Shown piece by piece: positions 1-11,237 of a DNA stretch of 64,000 nucleotides (the first letter of the stretch is position 1; each line of letters opens with the position of its first letter). The position numbers and the translations under genes were made by a program. Below the pieces are notes generated by a model. It saw nothing but the letters and a program-made list of their open reading frames with translations. It was not told the origin of the DNA and did not search any database. This stretch comes from Leptidea sinapis (Eukaryota; Arthropoda; Insecta; Lepidoptera; Pieridae): the NCBI RefSeq assembly GCF_905404315.1, contig NC_066304.1:1054001-1118000 (forward strand), in the 5' to 3' direction.

Positions 1-630
1 TAGGCTTAAGTAGGTGCCAAGCCCTAAACAATATAAAACTTTATATTATAAACAACAGCTTGCTTACTGGACGTCTGCCCGCTTGGGTTGTTTTGTTCTA
101 GACGATGCTATCAGACTTAAACCAACTTCCAATGTAGCACATACAAATAATAGTATTTAATTAAAATTAAAGGTAAAGGTTTTCATATGATGTGTATTAA
201 ATTAAATTGTTATTAAGTTATTTTTTTAGTTTTTGAAGTCGTTTTTTTTACTTTTTGGTGTCAGTTAATAATAATATATAATCAACCTGAATGAGAAATC
301 CTAAAAAACCTGTACAGAAACTACAATCACATCATTCACGTAAACAATTTTTTTTATTTTATTAAAAATTTATATTTGACCATATGGCAGCGATTCCACA
401 TCGAACTAAAGAATTACGTAAATTGGATCATAAATCTCAGTTTAATCGGTGGACATATATAAAAAAAATCGATTGAATTGAGAACCTCCTCCTTTTTGAA
501 GTCGGTTAGAAATAAATTTGAAAAGTGCGTAACTGTTGTATAACAATGTCATAGGAGAGTGATGTCATAGATGATTGACAGGTTGGGATGGTTTGATCTT
601 GTTGAGATGATGAATAAGATTAGCTTATAT
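1..630. other. AT-rich non-coding stretch with repeat pieces
   Basis: No gene is visible. The part at about 187-246 reads, in reverse complement, like 32,755-32,825, around the motif GACTTCAAAAACT. The part at about 470-511 (GAGAACCTCC, then GAAGTCGGTTA) matches the end of the repeat near 33,000. These look like ends of one dispersed family with AACCGACTTCAAAAA termini. The rest is unassigned. Confidence 0.4.
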
Positions 631-770
631 CATTAATACGTCTAGATAGACTATGACAGCTGTGAAAACGTCGAAAAAAAAATTGAGTTTAGAACGAACG
701 TCTATTTTGAGCAATTCACGCACACTAACAAAAAGTGTCATCGCGAGTGTGAGACGTAGCCTTTCACGCA
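631..770 (+). repeat. MITE-like repeat, copy 1 of 3, interrupted
   Basis: Begins ACGTCTAGATAGAC, then CTATGACAGCTGTG, and ends near TCACGCACAC. The same unit occurs at 22,820-23,014 (same strand) and 9,520-9,700 (opposite strand). The complete-looking copy at 22.8 kb has short inverted termini (GTCTARATAGA). Here the right-hand part is missing, because the A-rich 3' end of the LINE at 771-4081 begins exactly where the unit should continue. No coding content. Confidence 0.6.
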
Positions 771-811
771 CACTTTTTTTCTTCTTTTGTATTGTCTTGG
801 CAATCTGTCTT

Positions 812-3581
812 TCAACAATGATCCATTAAGCTGTCTGAAAATGATTGTATTTTGGCGTTGTGTTTAGGAGAGGCTTTTCCGGTGAGAAGTCTCTCAATTC
901 TTGTCCACAAATCTTGCTGGTAGTCCCTGAATACGTAGCGCTTCAGCCTGTTGAATTTAAGGCTGCCAGGACCCTGAAGTTGAAAAGCAAGTTTGTTTCT
1001 ATGACTGTTAAGTCTAAACTGGTAGCTCTTACTGTACTTTTCTATTTCTCGCTTAATGGTTTCCAGTTTTATGTCTGCGTACATCAGTTTGTTGTTAACA
1101 TGACAAGGAATATTAAGCATGTTTCTGATTGTTTTGCTTTGGAACCTCTCCAGTATTTCTATGTTACTTGTGTTTGCCGATCCTCAGAGCTGAATTCCAT
1201 ATGTCCAAATAGGTTTTAGAATGACTTTGTAAACAGCAATTTTCATATGTGCGTTTGGATTTTCCACCTAACAGCCAGTATAGATTGCGGACTTTGGTAT
1301 CTGTTTGCTTTTGGTCCAGATATGTTTCTGCCACGTAAGTCGTCTATACAGGTGCATCCCTAGATATTTTGCAACATCCGCCTGCGGCACTGGCTCATTG
1401 TAGATGAAAACTGGTGGACATGTTTCTCGCCTGAGTGTATAAGTTACATGTATGGATTTAACCTTGTTTGCTTTAATGCGCCATTTATCAAACCATTCCT
1501 GAACTAAAGAAAGATGTCTTTGTAGGTTTTCAGATGCTATCTGCGGTTTCTCATGTACAGATAGGAGCGCTGTGTCGTCTGCATATGTAGCTGTTGTGGT
1601 AACTTCATCAAGGGTTGGTAAGTCTGCTGTGAAAATAAGATAAAGCACTGGTCCTAGAATGCTGCCCTGGGGTACAACTGACTTAATCTCATGCATTGGT
1701 GTTACTTCGTCGTTGTATTTAACCTCAAAGCATCTTTTTCCCAAGTATGATTTGATGATTTGGAAGAAGCAATGAGGAATATTTCGCTTGATTTTATAAA
1801 GAAGGCCATCATCCCAGACTTTGTCAAATGCTTGACTGATGTCTAGAAATATGGCAGAGCAGTATTGTTTGTTCTCCAAAGTTCTGTTGATTTTTTCAAC
1901 CAGGCGGTGGACTTGCTCGATCGTATCATGACCGGTTGAAGCCAAATTGAAGGCAACACCTTCTCAAGATGATTTGTCAATCTGGATAATATGATTTTTT
2001 CGAGTAATTTACCTACTATTGGTAGCAAACTTATAGGCCTATAGGAGGAAAGCTCTTGTGCCGGTTTTCCAGGTTTTAATATCACAATAATTTGAGCTAT
2101 TTTCCATTGACTTGGAAAACACAAAAGTCTTAAGCATGCGTTGAAAATTAAGACCAGAAAGACTATTCCTTTTTGCGGGAGTTTTTTTAAAAGAGTTGAT
2201 TTTGATCAGGAGCTTTTTTGTCTTTAAGTTTACTGATTTCACTTAAGACTTCTTTCGGTGATACACTTTTCATTGGTAGGCACATTTGGTTAGCTGATTT
2301 AAGATATCTATGTATTTCATCGTCATGCTCCTTACTCGTGCTAGGTAAAGGTTGGAATACTTGCTCTAGGTGCTTTGCAAATGCGCTTTGTTGCAATGTT
2401 GATTTTGTCCAAGTTCGATCTGACCCAAGTTCCGGCTTGATTTCTTAAAGGGGCTATTTGCATTGTAGGACGTTTTAGTTTTTACGTCGCCTTCCAAAGC
2501 GAATAGTTTGTGTCACTGCCAGGGCTGAGGATATTTAGGTATTCCTGTAAGTTACTATTATTAAGGTCTCTGATTAGTCGTTTCAGTTATTTTGAGGATT
2601 CGTTAACTGCTGCTTTGTCTCTGATGTATTTGGATTTATGCCACACCTTTCTCATCTCCCGTCTCTCTAATATTTTATTTTTTATATAAATTGGATAGAT
2701 ATGTTCTTTGGGAACTCTTAATTTATGTTTCGGGGTCGATTCATAAGCTGCTATGTGTACAACTCTATTAAATTTTTCTATAGCTTTTTCTATGTCTTCT
2801 GAGTTCTTTAAAGGTATATTTAGTTCTAACTTGTTTGATATGATGTTTTGATATTTTCCCCAGCCAGTATATTGGCTGTGTATTTTCGATGGAGCCTCTT
2901 GAAGAATAACTTTACTAAAAATTTTCAATAAGACTGGTGTATGGTCAGATTAGAGGTCTGTTATATGCTCTGTTTTCATATTATTGAGGTTGCAAGGTTT
3001 TTCGTTACAAAGAAGTCCATTAAGTCAGGTTGCCTTGCCCTATCAGTAGACCAGTATGTGGGTTCGCCGGTAGAAAGATAGTCGAGATTCAACTCACCCA
3101 TTGCATAGTAAAGTTGCCTTCCATTAGGGTTAATCAGACGACATCCCCATTGTGTATGTTTGGCGTTCCAGTCACCGCCACAGATGAAGCGGTTGCCTAA
3201 AGTATTTAGGAATTCTTTATAATCATACACTGTTATGGTATGCTTTGGAGGACTGTAAACCGCTGCTACTGTGATTTCTGATACTGTGTCGATGATTTTA
3301 ATGATAGATGCTTGTATTTTTTCTGAGGAATAGGGTTCTAAGGGGTAATGTTTTATATTTGTTTTGATAATAACGCCAGCCCCTACATGAGCGTTCCCTG
3401 AAGGGTGGTTTGTAGTATATATTTTATAATTTTTGAATTCAATATGGCTTTTTGCAGTAAATCTAGTTTCAGATATTAGAGCTATATCAATTTTTTCTAT
3501 TATTAGGAATGTCTCTAGTTCTAGTTTACGTTCTGTCAGGCCATTGGCATTCCATGTCATTATTCTAATATTATTGGTCAT
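812..3581 (-). pseudogene. Jockey-type ORF2: endonuclease + reverse transcriptase
   Basis: The enzyme would nick chromosomal DNA and copy element RNA at the nick. The start is the ATG at 3581. The endonuclease (2,976-3,581) shows the N-terminal TWNANGL motif, ISETRF with the catalytic Glu, GGDWNAKHTQWG, and farther on SDHTPV near 2,945. The reverse transcriptase spans about 2,396 to 1,268, with YRPISLLP, QAFDKVW, VPQGSILGP and the catalytic YADDTA. The C-terminal part continues to 812. The reading frame is broken by several frameshifts (near 2,190, 2,100 and 1,940) and stops: a TGA replaces Trp in the GIQLWG-type motif near 1,190, and a stop sits just before SDHTPV. The catalytic residues are largely kept, but no functional protein can be made. 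Confidence 0.85.
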
Positions 3582-4081
3582 TTTATTTGCAGTCGGCTGA
3601 AAAGTTGGAATATTCGATCCATCATTTTGTCAATCATGTCTGCCATAATAATTTGGAATTTGTTGAACATTCTGTCCATGATTACTTCCAGTTCAGTTTT
3701 ATCTGGTAAGCTGCTGGCTATGGTCGCGTTTCTGTCGACCATTTTTTCTTTGATCATTGCGGCATAGGATTTGCCTTGTCCTGATATTGTTTTATGTCTT
3801 TCTAACGAGGGAATAGTATTTTTCTTAATGTCCGAATCAAATCTTTGTTCCAGTGTAGGAAAGTGTTGTTCGCGCAGTCTGGGTGCCACGTGCTCTGAGT
3901 TTCTTCTATTTTGTTGGGATTTTTGAGGTCTTTGTGGAGGTTGTCTTCTGTCGTCGTTATTTTGATGTTGTATATCCTGTCTGTTATTATTGTTGAGAGT
4001 GTGGGACACCCAGGGTGTTTGTGATTTATCTTTAGTATTTGCTCTATATTGTTTATATTTTATACAGCTAGCCGGGTGTTT
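3578..4081 (-). pseudogene. LINE ORF1 (gag-like) C-terminal remnant
   Basis: The frame is open from about 4,081 down to the TGA at 3,578-3,580. The stop overlaps the ORF2 ATG as ATGA, the compact junction seen in several Jockey-like elements. The first residues read HPASCIKYKQY, which resembles the last zinc-knuckle region (HPANYKGC type) of Jockey ORF1, but the other cysteines are gone. A Q/N/R-rich linker follows, then a SYAAMI motif and a helical Met/Asp-rich C-terminus. ORF1 proteins bind the element RNA. Everything upstream of the TAA at 4,082-4,084 is missing or unreadable. Confidence 0.65.
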
Positions 4082-4845
4082 TTATGGGTATTTTATGGTT
4101 TGTATAGGTGGGATGAAATAGGATTATATTAAATAAAGTGACAAGGGATATCCGCTGTATCATAGGAGAACGACACCAGCAGCGGATTGAGCAGTTTGTA
4201 AGTGTATTATTTGAAAAGAATCCAAAAAAATTAAAATGCTGTTCAAAGTAACTATTCCTCGCGGACAAGGTCGCAAGTAAGTAACAAATTAAGGCAACAT
4301 TTGCAATGATTTAAATGTGGCGTGAATGTGTGTGTCAGTTGTCACTGTCACGTCTAACCGTTCTGTGCCTGAAACATGTACACATGTGACAGTTGGCAGT
4401 TTATTACAGTGACATTGACGTTTACAACGTCCAATTTCGTATAAACGCGCACTTCACTACATGGATGAAAACTCAGCATAATTGCAACAAATAAGATCGC
4501 TCATCTCATAATAATAAGGACAGATCATTATAATACTATTATGTTACAAAATAATAGGTACTCTATGGTTCCATGTTAGCCTTTTGTTTTGCCGTATTAA
4601 GGCTACTGCTCGTGCAAAAATAATGATGTACTACAGCCGTATTGCCAACATCAATTCAATGATTGAATTTGTACACGAAAAATAGGACAAAATATATCAA
4701 ACAAATAGTAACGATAAGTTTTTTTATGCATAATCTTATGCTATATCTAGTAAACTTTCAAAGAGGTGGTCCATTTGGGAACAACTCCATTGCGAAAAAG
4801 TTGTTCAACGCGTATGTTCCAACATCATTTCGGCATTTATCATAA
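4082..4845. other. Non-coding, nothing recognised
   Basis: No ORF with a recognisable family. The part at 4,330-4,440 is rich in GTGACA/TGTCAC motifs and short palindromes (CATGTACACATG), but I could not assign it to an element. Confidence 0.4.
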
Positions 4846-4847
4846 TT

Positions 4848-5010
4848 ATGTTTATGGACGAGGAGGACAAACGAGCGCACGGGTCACCTGGAATTAAGTG
4901 ATCACCCCCGCCCACATTCTACAACACAAGAAGAATCACACGAGCATTGCTTCTTAGAAAGTGTACGCGATTTTTTAATCGTACAGTCCATGTCGTATCG
5001 TATATATACA
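4848..5010 (+). repeat. Dispersed lepidopteran-style repeat fragment
   Basis: Contains ACGAGGAGGACAAACGAGCG, GGGTCACCTG, AGTGATCACC, GCCCACATTCT and GAATCACACGAGC in order. From memory, this series of motifs recurs in lepidopteran genomic DNA as a dispersed repeat. No coding frame is visible. I cannot name the family. Confidence 0.45.
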
Positions 5011-5460
5011 CAGCGAGAAAGCTCATTCTTTTGTTTGGTTGTTCAAAAGGGGTTCAAAATCAAAAGACGTCTAGAGTACCATGTAAAGGTACATTTTATT
5101 TAAATTGAATTTAATTATTATCTTTATTAATTTCCTATACTTTAAATCCTCTATTATTGATTCTATTACAGTTACTAGGACTGGCTTTTGAATTTAAATG
5201 TTAGCTCTAAGCTAACTGTTTCAGCATCTTTTAAAGAGGATTCATATTATGGGTGTGGATAAAGTCGTGTATGCAACTGTTGATAATTAGTTATTAAAAC
5301 ACTCATGTGATACTATTATCTCTCATTCGTGTTTTAATGCCCCTTATAACACAACAATAAATAACTATTTATGGACAACTACACTAGCGCACTAGGTTCA
5401 TCCTGTAATGTTAGTTTAAAATTAAAATAATATAAATAAATAAAAAAAAGTTATATTTAA
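5010..5460. other. AT-rich non-coding, nothing recognised
   Basis: No supported gene or repeat. Confidence 0.4.
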
Positions 5461-5464
5461 GTTT

Positions 5465-5775
5465 TTTGAACGTCTAAGCGCGCTCTCATTCTCCCCGTCA
5501 TAGAGTTTATAAGGGACACTAGAGGTCAGAGTAGGGAATTCTGCTAGGGTTGTGATTTTCTTATTTTTTTCAATGCTGCGTTCCGGTCTTGACTCATCTC
5601 TTTTGACAGTTTGAAGCTAGTGGAAGAAGCCCGACAATAATGTGAAACGTGCCCAATGAATGGCCGTAACCTCTGCCTCTCCTACTGGGAGACAAGCGTG
5701 AAAGTATGTATAGGTCCTGTTTTATAGGTTCGGGCATGTCGCCTACAGCTTTTACTTCCCCCGTGACCGTTACCT
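5465..5775. other. GC-rich unassigned block, possibly LINE 3' UTR
   Basis: About 300 bp distinctly richer in GC than its surroundings (for example GTCATAGAGTTTATAAGGGA, and CTCTCCTACTGGGAGACAAG). It lies downstream, in the minus-strand sense, of the LINE fragment at 5,908-7,125. It could be part of that element's 3' UTR, but an AT-rich gap separates them and I see no coding frame. The identity is open. Confidence 0.3.
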
Positions 5776-5907
5776 AATAATATAAAATTCATTTAATTCA
5801 GACCATTATAAATCCATATATTGTTAGTAGAATAATACTTAAAACTATGTAAGTAAAATTAAGAATTAACAAAATTATTAAAACAATTGAGCATTATATA
5901 TGATTTA

Positions 5908-7125
5908 AATTAATTCATAAATCTGCGTTGTTTTGAGGCACCAGGTACATGGGTGTGTATATGAACCCAGTGTCTCCAAACAGCACACTCGGGATACATA
6001 CCTATACCTATAACCATCAGGATATTGTTAGTACTCTTACGAATCCTACGCATCAGTGAGGCTATCCGTTTGCGGATGATTGATGAAAAGTCATCCACGT
6101 GTGCAGCCGCAAACATACCTGATGCGCTACAGTACCGCGGGAGCCCCAACAACATCCTGAAAGCATTATTATATTGCACTCGGAGAGCATTGTATGCCCG
6201 CTGCGTATATCCAACCCACAGGGCACAGGTATATAAGGACTGGCAAAACGCCTTGAACAAGGTTACTTTAACCTGTGCGGCACAACGGTAGAACCTGCGG
6301 GCCAGCATATTGCAGCGGACAGCCAACGCTTTCCGTTCCCTTTCCATATCTGCATCGTCTTTAAGGTGCTCAGGTACAATATGGCCAAGGTATTTGAACT
6401 CAGTAACCCTCTTCAGTGGAACACCTCCGAGCGTTCCTGGTGGCACATAAGTCGGCTTTTTTTTGCTGCCTTAAAGACGAGCAGTTCACTTTTTTAATTC
6501 GATGGGCTCAACAGCACCATGTCGTGTTCACACAGTGACCATCAATCGAGCAGCCGACACGTGCGCCAACCTGTACTCCTCCGACAGTGTGTTTGACCAT
6601 CTTACCTGATTGGTCTGATGCTCGTATCAATGGGAGAAGAAGTTCACGTAAGGTCCCGGTACTCCCGTCTGCCTTAACTTACCCCACAACAAGTCGTATC
6701 TGACTAGGTCGAAAGCCTTCGAAAGATCGAGTAACACTGCATAAACAGGCGTATTCCTTTTCGTGTAGTATCCTACCACATGCTTTAGCGACAGGATTGC
6801 ACACTCGGTGGATAACATCGGTCTAAAGCCGAACTGAGCATCACTTAATTTAAGATGATTACTCACCTGCCACTCGAGCACTGCATCGAGTACCTTAGCA
6901 GTTATGGTTGCCAGGGAGATTGGCCGATAGTTGTTTACTATGCGATACGTCGCCTGTTTTGTTTATTAAAATCGGGACAAGGACCGTTCACATTAACGCC
7001 CCTGGCAGATACAAATGTCTAATACAGAAGGTGTACAAGAGCGCCAGCAATCTAGGTAAATGTGGACCAGCGTGTTAAAAGTGCTCAATGCTGAGGTGGT
7101 CATGACCGGGAGACCTACCCTTAGT
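5908..7125 (-). mobile_element. Non-LTR retrotransposon fragment (RT and C-terminus)
   Basis: A 5'-truncated LINE copy starting in the reverse-transcriptase domain near 7,125 and ending after the ORF stop near 5,908. Its style (TECAILSLKH, LDLSKAFDLV, KRVTEFKYLGHIV) differs from the Jockey copy at 0.8-4 kb, so it is a separate family, probably in the CR1/Jockey group. Internal deletions mark it as dead. Confidence 0.8.
5908..7125 (-). pseudogene. LINE reverse transcriptase, with deletions
   Basis: In order on the minus strand: a GRSPGHDHLSIEH-like segment at 7,120-7,080; a damaged TGDVSDxxNYRPISLAT region near 6,940; QFGFRPMLSTECAILSL and LDLSKAFDLVRYDLLWGKL at 6,881-6,627; then a broken stretch; then the C-terminal region from 6,446 to 5,910 (TEFKYLGHIV, FKAFCQSLYT, NNAFRMLLGLPRYCSASGMF). 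Between 6,447 and 6,626 only scraps remain. CVN is followed almost directly by DMVLLSPS, so the Tyr-Ala part of the catalytic YADD is deleted, and a second gap precedes KSELLVFKA. The product cannot polymerise DNA. Confidence 0.8.
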
Positions 7126-7660
7126 CATATTCTATATTATTTAAGTTATTTCCTTCGCTGTTATCCGAGGTGGTACTTGCGAGGGTCGATTCGGGTCCAC
7201 CACCCCAGTATCAGCACCTCCACTTAACTATCCAAGCGATTGTACCCTGAAATGGTTCTTAAATTGGTATTTGGTTGACGTGTGAGTAATTTTATTTTTA
7301 TTTTGAGTAATTGAAAATTTAAATTCCATATTTCTTAATATGTACAAATCATTAAATGAAATATCTAGTACAGGTTGTATATAGGTATGTGTATTAATTT
7401 AAAGTCACGAAATCCCGTAGAGTCATGTTAGTAACAACCGGCAAACATCGCACGTCCCTGAGCAATCAGGCTTCGTGCTATCTGGAACCATAACGCAGAT
7501 CACTCGATACTAGATATGACATTCAAATTGACACTAGTACCCGTTAATAAATAAATCCGATTGTTTTTTTTCACAAACTAACATAATTTATCAGTTAAAC
7601 AATCGAAAGTAAAGAAAATCATATATATTATGCTATACTTACTCATAAAATAAAAATACA
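7126..7660. other. AT-rich non-coding, nothing recognised
   Basis: No ORF or repeat that I can support. Confidence 0.4.
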
Positions 7661-7664
7661 TTTT

Positions 7665-7860
7665 TAAGGAGTGGGGTTCGATCGCAGATAAGGTAATCAG
7701 AGTTTAAAACTAGACTGCTCGGCTAACCTGACTTCGAAGTAGTAGTTGTAATAAATAATTCAAGTTTAGCTATTCTCCTTAGCTGATTGTAATTCGACAT
7801 GCCATAGATGCGACGAAAATGTTTGGGGCGAAGTACTTTACTGTATTTCTGACATTAAAA
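7665..7860 (-). repeat. tRNA-derived SINE-like repeat, copy 1
   Basis: In reverse complement, 7,735-7,670 gives AGGTTAGCCGAGCAGTCTAG (box-A-like), then ATTACCTTATCTGCGATCGA. The downstream body (GTAGTAGTTGTAA..., CTGATTGTAATTCGACATGC, GCGACGAAAA) is matched by 27,365-27,490, which has the same box-A-like head. The shared tRNA-like head plus a shared body supports a SINE family. The copy is too decayed to be a tRNA gene. Confidence 0.5.
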
Positions 7861-7864
7861 AAGT

Positions 7865-9140
7865 TTATATAATTATACTTTGATTTGGGTGAATTTGGGA
7901 TTCATGAATCTAAGAAAGTACACAGTTACAGGACGATCTGAATCGTTATACAATAGGACATTCAACACAACGTTTTGCAACCGTCTTACTGAGGCTTAAA
8001 GCTATACATGCCTTTAATATCAGAATTAAAATACATGCAACACCACTTGCCGTCCATCACATTAATTATAATCTGCATTGTCCCGAGGTGAATCCAAATT
8101 TTAAAATATGTTATAAAATACAACAATAATCCAAATATTAATTGTAAACTAGATTAAGGAAGTTGCGAATTGATTTTTTTTTCTTTCAAATATCATTATT
8201 GCATGTCATCAGTTTGTAGATGGAAGACTCTTAATTTAACCGGGTTAAACTTTTGTTAAATAGCAATGAACCGAATCCGCCGAAACTTAGGAAGGCGCTT
8301 TTGAATCAAGTTAAAATTAACAAAAAATGGTTATTTATGCAGTTTATGAAAGCTTAAAATTATAGCATCTAAATCAAACTAAATCATAAGATGACATGCA
8401 AGTTAACGGTTACTTCTGTTATTCACTGGCAATCTTAAGATCGCGGTCTGAGATTAATATTTCAATCTATTTATAAGTTTTAATAACTGGACTATGTATC
8501 AATAACGTTCCTTTTTATTCATCGAATAAATATGAATGTGACAGATATAATTTCTTATAGGTAACAAAAACACAGTGCACACTTTTATGAGAAAAACAGA
8601 GTAGGGATAGGATACTATGTATAAAGTTGAACTATCTAGTCACACATTATCCATGTGGTTTTAACTGCAGTGCGTTTAGATTGCGAGTGTTTGAAGGGAA
8701 GAGCATTTATCTTGTAGTTTGTGCGATTTCATGTTGGCAGATTCATTTTTTGGGAAAAGCTTACCGTAGATAATATAATGTTGTATTTGTTCAAATACAA
8801 ATTGGATTTCAGAATAATTTATTGATAATCAGCCAATCTTTCGCATATTCAAATTATTAATATAAAAACAGTAGAAAAAAGTATTATTTCAAGAAAAAAA
8901 CCTAGAAGCGAAATTTCCGCTTCCAAGGAATGGTATCTTTTATAAAGTAGTAAGTTACCTTTATTGTATTTTGACCATTTTAATGAAATACTAATATAAC
9001 TTTTCGTATTTATAATATTACAATTATACTGTCGTACAATTTCTCGTGCATACATACCTTTACAGGAATACAGAAACTTTTAAGAGTTCTCATGGCGATA
9101 CGAAAATCAAAAGGACAAAGTCGCAGTTAGAAACTAGTAC
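7865..9140. other. AT-rich non-coding, nothing recognised
   Basis: Only short chance ORFs. No repeat copy was recognised from within the window. Confidence 0.4.
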
Positions 9141-9141
9141 A

Positions 9142-9345
9142 AAATAAACAAAAGCAATACAAACAAAACCCTCGTCGCTTTAAACTTTCAAATATGGAAC
9201 TGTTCTAGAACATTTCTAAAACTCTGTTGTTTATGGACGCTGTACAAAGACCAAGTTCGAAACTTTACAAGACGTATTGAAGTGAGTAAAACTAACATTT
9301 ATTTAATAATGTTTTGTCAACACTCTTGTATTGCCTTCAACGTAT
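9142..9345 (+). repeat. Dispersed ~200-bp repeat, copy 1 of 2
   Basis: Aligns by eye with 52,238-52,440 in the same orientation. Shared blocks include CGCTTTAAAC, CTGTTGTT, ATGGACGCT, CCAAGTT and AACTTTACAAGA in the same order and spacing. No coding frame or terminal structure is obvious. Confidence 0.55.
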
Positions 9346-9519
9346 TGTTTTGTAAACAATGAATTTGATGTTAAGTTATACTGGTATGATTTATATTTTG
9401 GATGTAATATGGTAACTAGAATATTAATTAAGGAGGAAAATAATTATTTTAAGATTTCAGATCAGTGATTTAAAAAATTAGCCGCTTAGCATATACTAAT
9501 AGTTTACATCTTTCGTTTT

Positions 9520-9700
9520 CAGTCTCTTGCTGTTAGACAACAGATAAAAACAAGCTAGTATATCAGTTTAGTGTGCGTGACAAGCTACATCTCACACTCC
9601 CGATTTGTATGACACTTTGTGTTAGTGTGCGTGAATTGCTCAAAATAGACGTTAATTCTAAACTCATCATTTTTTCGACGTTTTCATAGCTAGAGGTATA
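9520..9700 (-). repeat. MITE-like repeat, copy 2 of 3
   Basis: The reverse complement matches 631-770 and 22,820-23,014, with shared TGTGCGTGACAAGCTAC, TGACACTTTGTGTTAGTGTG, AATTGCTCAAAATAGACGTT and TTTTTCGACGTTTTCA. The part at 9,520-9,545 (AGTCTCTTGCTG) corresponds to the right terminus of the 22.8-kb copy. Non-coding. Confidence 0.6.
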
Positions 9701-9770
9701 AATGAATTGAGGTCTTACTAGGTATGGAATCCAATCTATCTATCCACATACTATGTAACTATGATGCTAC

Positions 9771-9915
9771 AATAATAATAATAATAATGATATACTTATT
9801 CAAGAATTATTTTATTCCAACTTCATTCATATTAATTACACAAATTATAAATGTTGTACCTGTCGGGATTTCGAACCCGGGACCTCTAGATCAGTGGGTA
9901 GTCACAAAGGGTTGT
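9771..9915 (-). repeat. tRNA-derived SINE fragment with ATT tail
   Basis: On the minus strand the head at 9,915-9,860 contains GACTACCCACTGATCTAGAG and GGTCCCGGGTTCGAAATCC, a good box B (GGTTCGA). It then runs through an AT-rich body to a (TTA)n-type tail at 9,771-9,788. The polarity head, body, trinucleotide tail fits a SINE. No acceptor stem can be paired, so it is not a tRNA gene. Confidence 0.55.
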
Positions 9916-10102
9916 TAAATAATTTAGAATAGAAAATTTGTCCAAGATATATCCTCTATATACATAAGCTATTAGAATGAACCGTTGACTAGCGATGAAA
10001 GACGAAAAAGAAAAAAAAATATTATTAATATAATTTAGTGTACATTAGTTGCATCATAAAGTATTTGTAATACATGCAGCTTTTAATTAAGCATTCACAG
10101 GC

Positions 10103-10342
10103 AAATTTGAGACTAACAAAAATATTATCATCCAAATATTGTGAGTCTTCTTGAGTGTAAATTACGCTAAGATTCGTCTACAATCAATTCGACACGTCTT
10201 TCGCCTCTACACGAGGCATCCCCAGGAGATGTTCACTCGCCAAATTCTAGCACGACACGTCTCGTGTCTTCGAATCTTAGCGGAATTTACAGTGAAGAAG
10301 GCTCACAATATTTCGATGATAACATTTATGTTAGTCTCAAAT
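10103..10342. repeat. Fold-back element with ~72-bp inverted arms
   Basis: Left arm about 10,103-10,176 (starts AATTTGAGACTAAC, ends GCTAAGATTCG). Right arm about 10,271-10,342 (starts CGAATCTTAGCGG, ends GTTAGTCTCAAAT). The arms are inverted and match over most of their length, with scattered mismatches and small indels. The middle holds CGACACGTCT motifs. It looks like a non-autonomous DNA element. No TSD is assigned. Confidence 0.7.
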
Positions 10343-10349
10343 GGGCCTA

Positions 10350-11235
10350 CTTCAATAAGTGTTCATAAATCTCATGACCAATAAATCGAAGCAAATATAT
10401 AAAAATAATGTAGTAATTATAATGTTATTTTCACTTTGAAATATGAAAATATATTTTTTTGTTGTAACATGTGATAATATTATAATCTTAATGGTTCAAG
10501 TAGCGCCATCTAGTTTCTTTTATAATAAACACAGATATGATTTGTCGCTCTTTGTCTATGTCCGCCATTACAATATCATAGTTATATTGTTAGTTATTGA
10601 AACATGTAGGTTAAAATGAAGTGTTTTAATAAAATATCTTGATAATAGTTTTTTCCTCTTTTAACGTTTAACGTTAGAGTTGCAACTGTTTTTAAAATGA
10701 CATATAGAGCTTCGGGAAAATTTTACGTCATACATAGAGCCTTAAATATTATTTCGTATTTTTAAAACTCGGTCTCAATTGAAGTTATTTGACTGTACGT
10801 TCTATTTTTAATACTTCCGGGTTGGTTTCCCGAACTGCGTTGTTTTTTCAATATATGAATGCAGTTTTTCTTTTTACTAAAATTTATGACATGGTTGACA
10901 AGAGCAGATCTTTGTATGTGATACAATGATATTTAATAGTTGATGTGATATAATTACAGACATAGACATACTGACGGACCTACATTTCTCACCCTGTTTG
11001 TGTAAACTTTATGAATATAGAACATAAAATATTTGCATTTCATATGTTCAAATTCAAACACTTTTATTAATAAAATGATATTAGAAACCTCAATATCATT
11101 TTTGAATACCCATCCATACCCATATGAGGGATATGGGTTTGATGAAAAAAAATTTTGAGTTTCAGTTCTAAGTATTGTATACCCCCAAAATTTATTGTTT
11201 TTTTTTTTCTATTTTTGTATGAAGATCTTAAAGTG
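10350..11235. other. Non-coding, nothing recognised
   Basis: AT-rich. CAAGTAGCGCCATCTAGT near 10,500 resembles motifs seen in other insect repeats, but no element can be delimited. Confidence 0.4.
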
Positions 11236-11237
11236 GT

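Larger units (their letters stand above)
771..4081 (-). mobile_element. Jockey-type non-LTR retrotransposon, decayed
   Basis: A two-ORF LINE read from high to low coordinates: ORF1 (gag-like) C-terminus, then ORF2 with apurinic-type endonuclease and reverse transcriptase. It ends in an A-rich tract near 771-785. The 5' side is lost: upstream of about 4,081 I cannot follow ORF1. All coding parts carry stops or frameshifts, so this is a dead copy. The tail lies directly against the repeat at 631-770, which suggests insertion at or into that repeat. No target-site duplication was found by eye. The Jockey-clade assignment rests on the ORF2 motifs and the ORF1/ORF2 arrangement. Confidence 0.85.

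Noticed and set aside
845..1219. 124-codon plus-strand ORF
   Set aside because: Antisense shadow of the Jockey-type ORF2 C-terminus.
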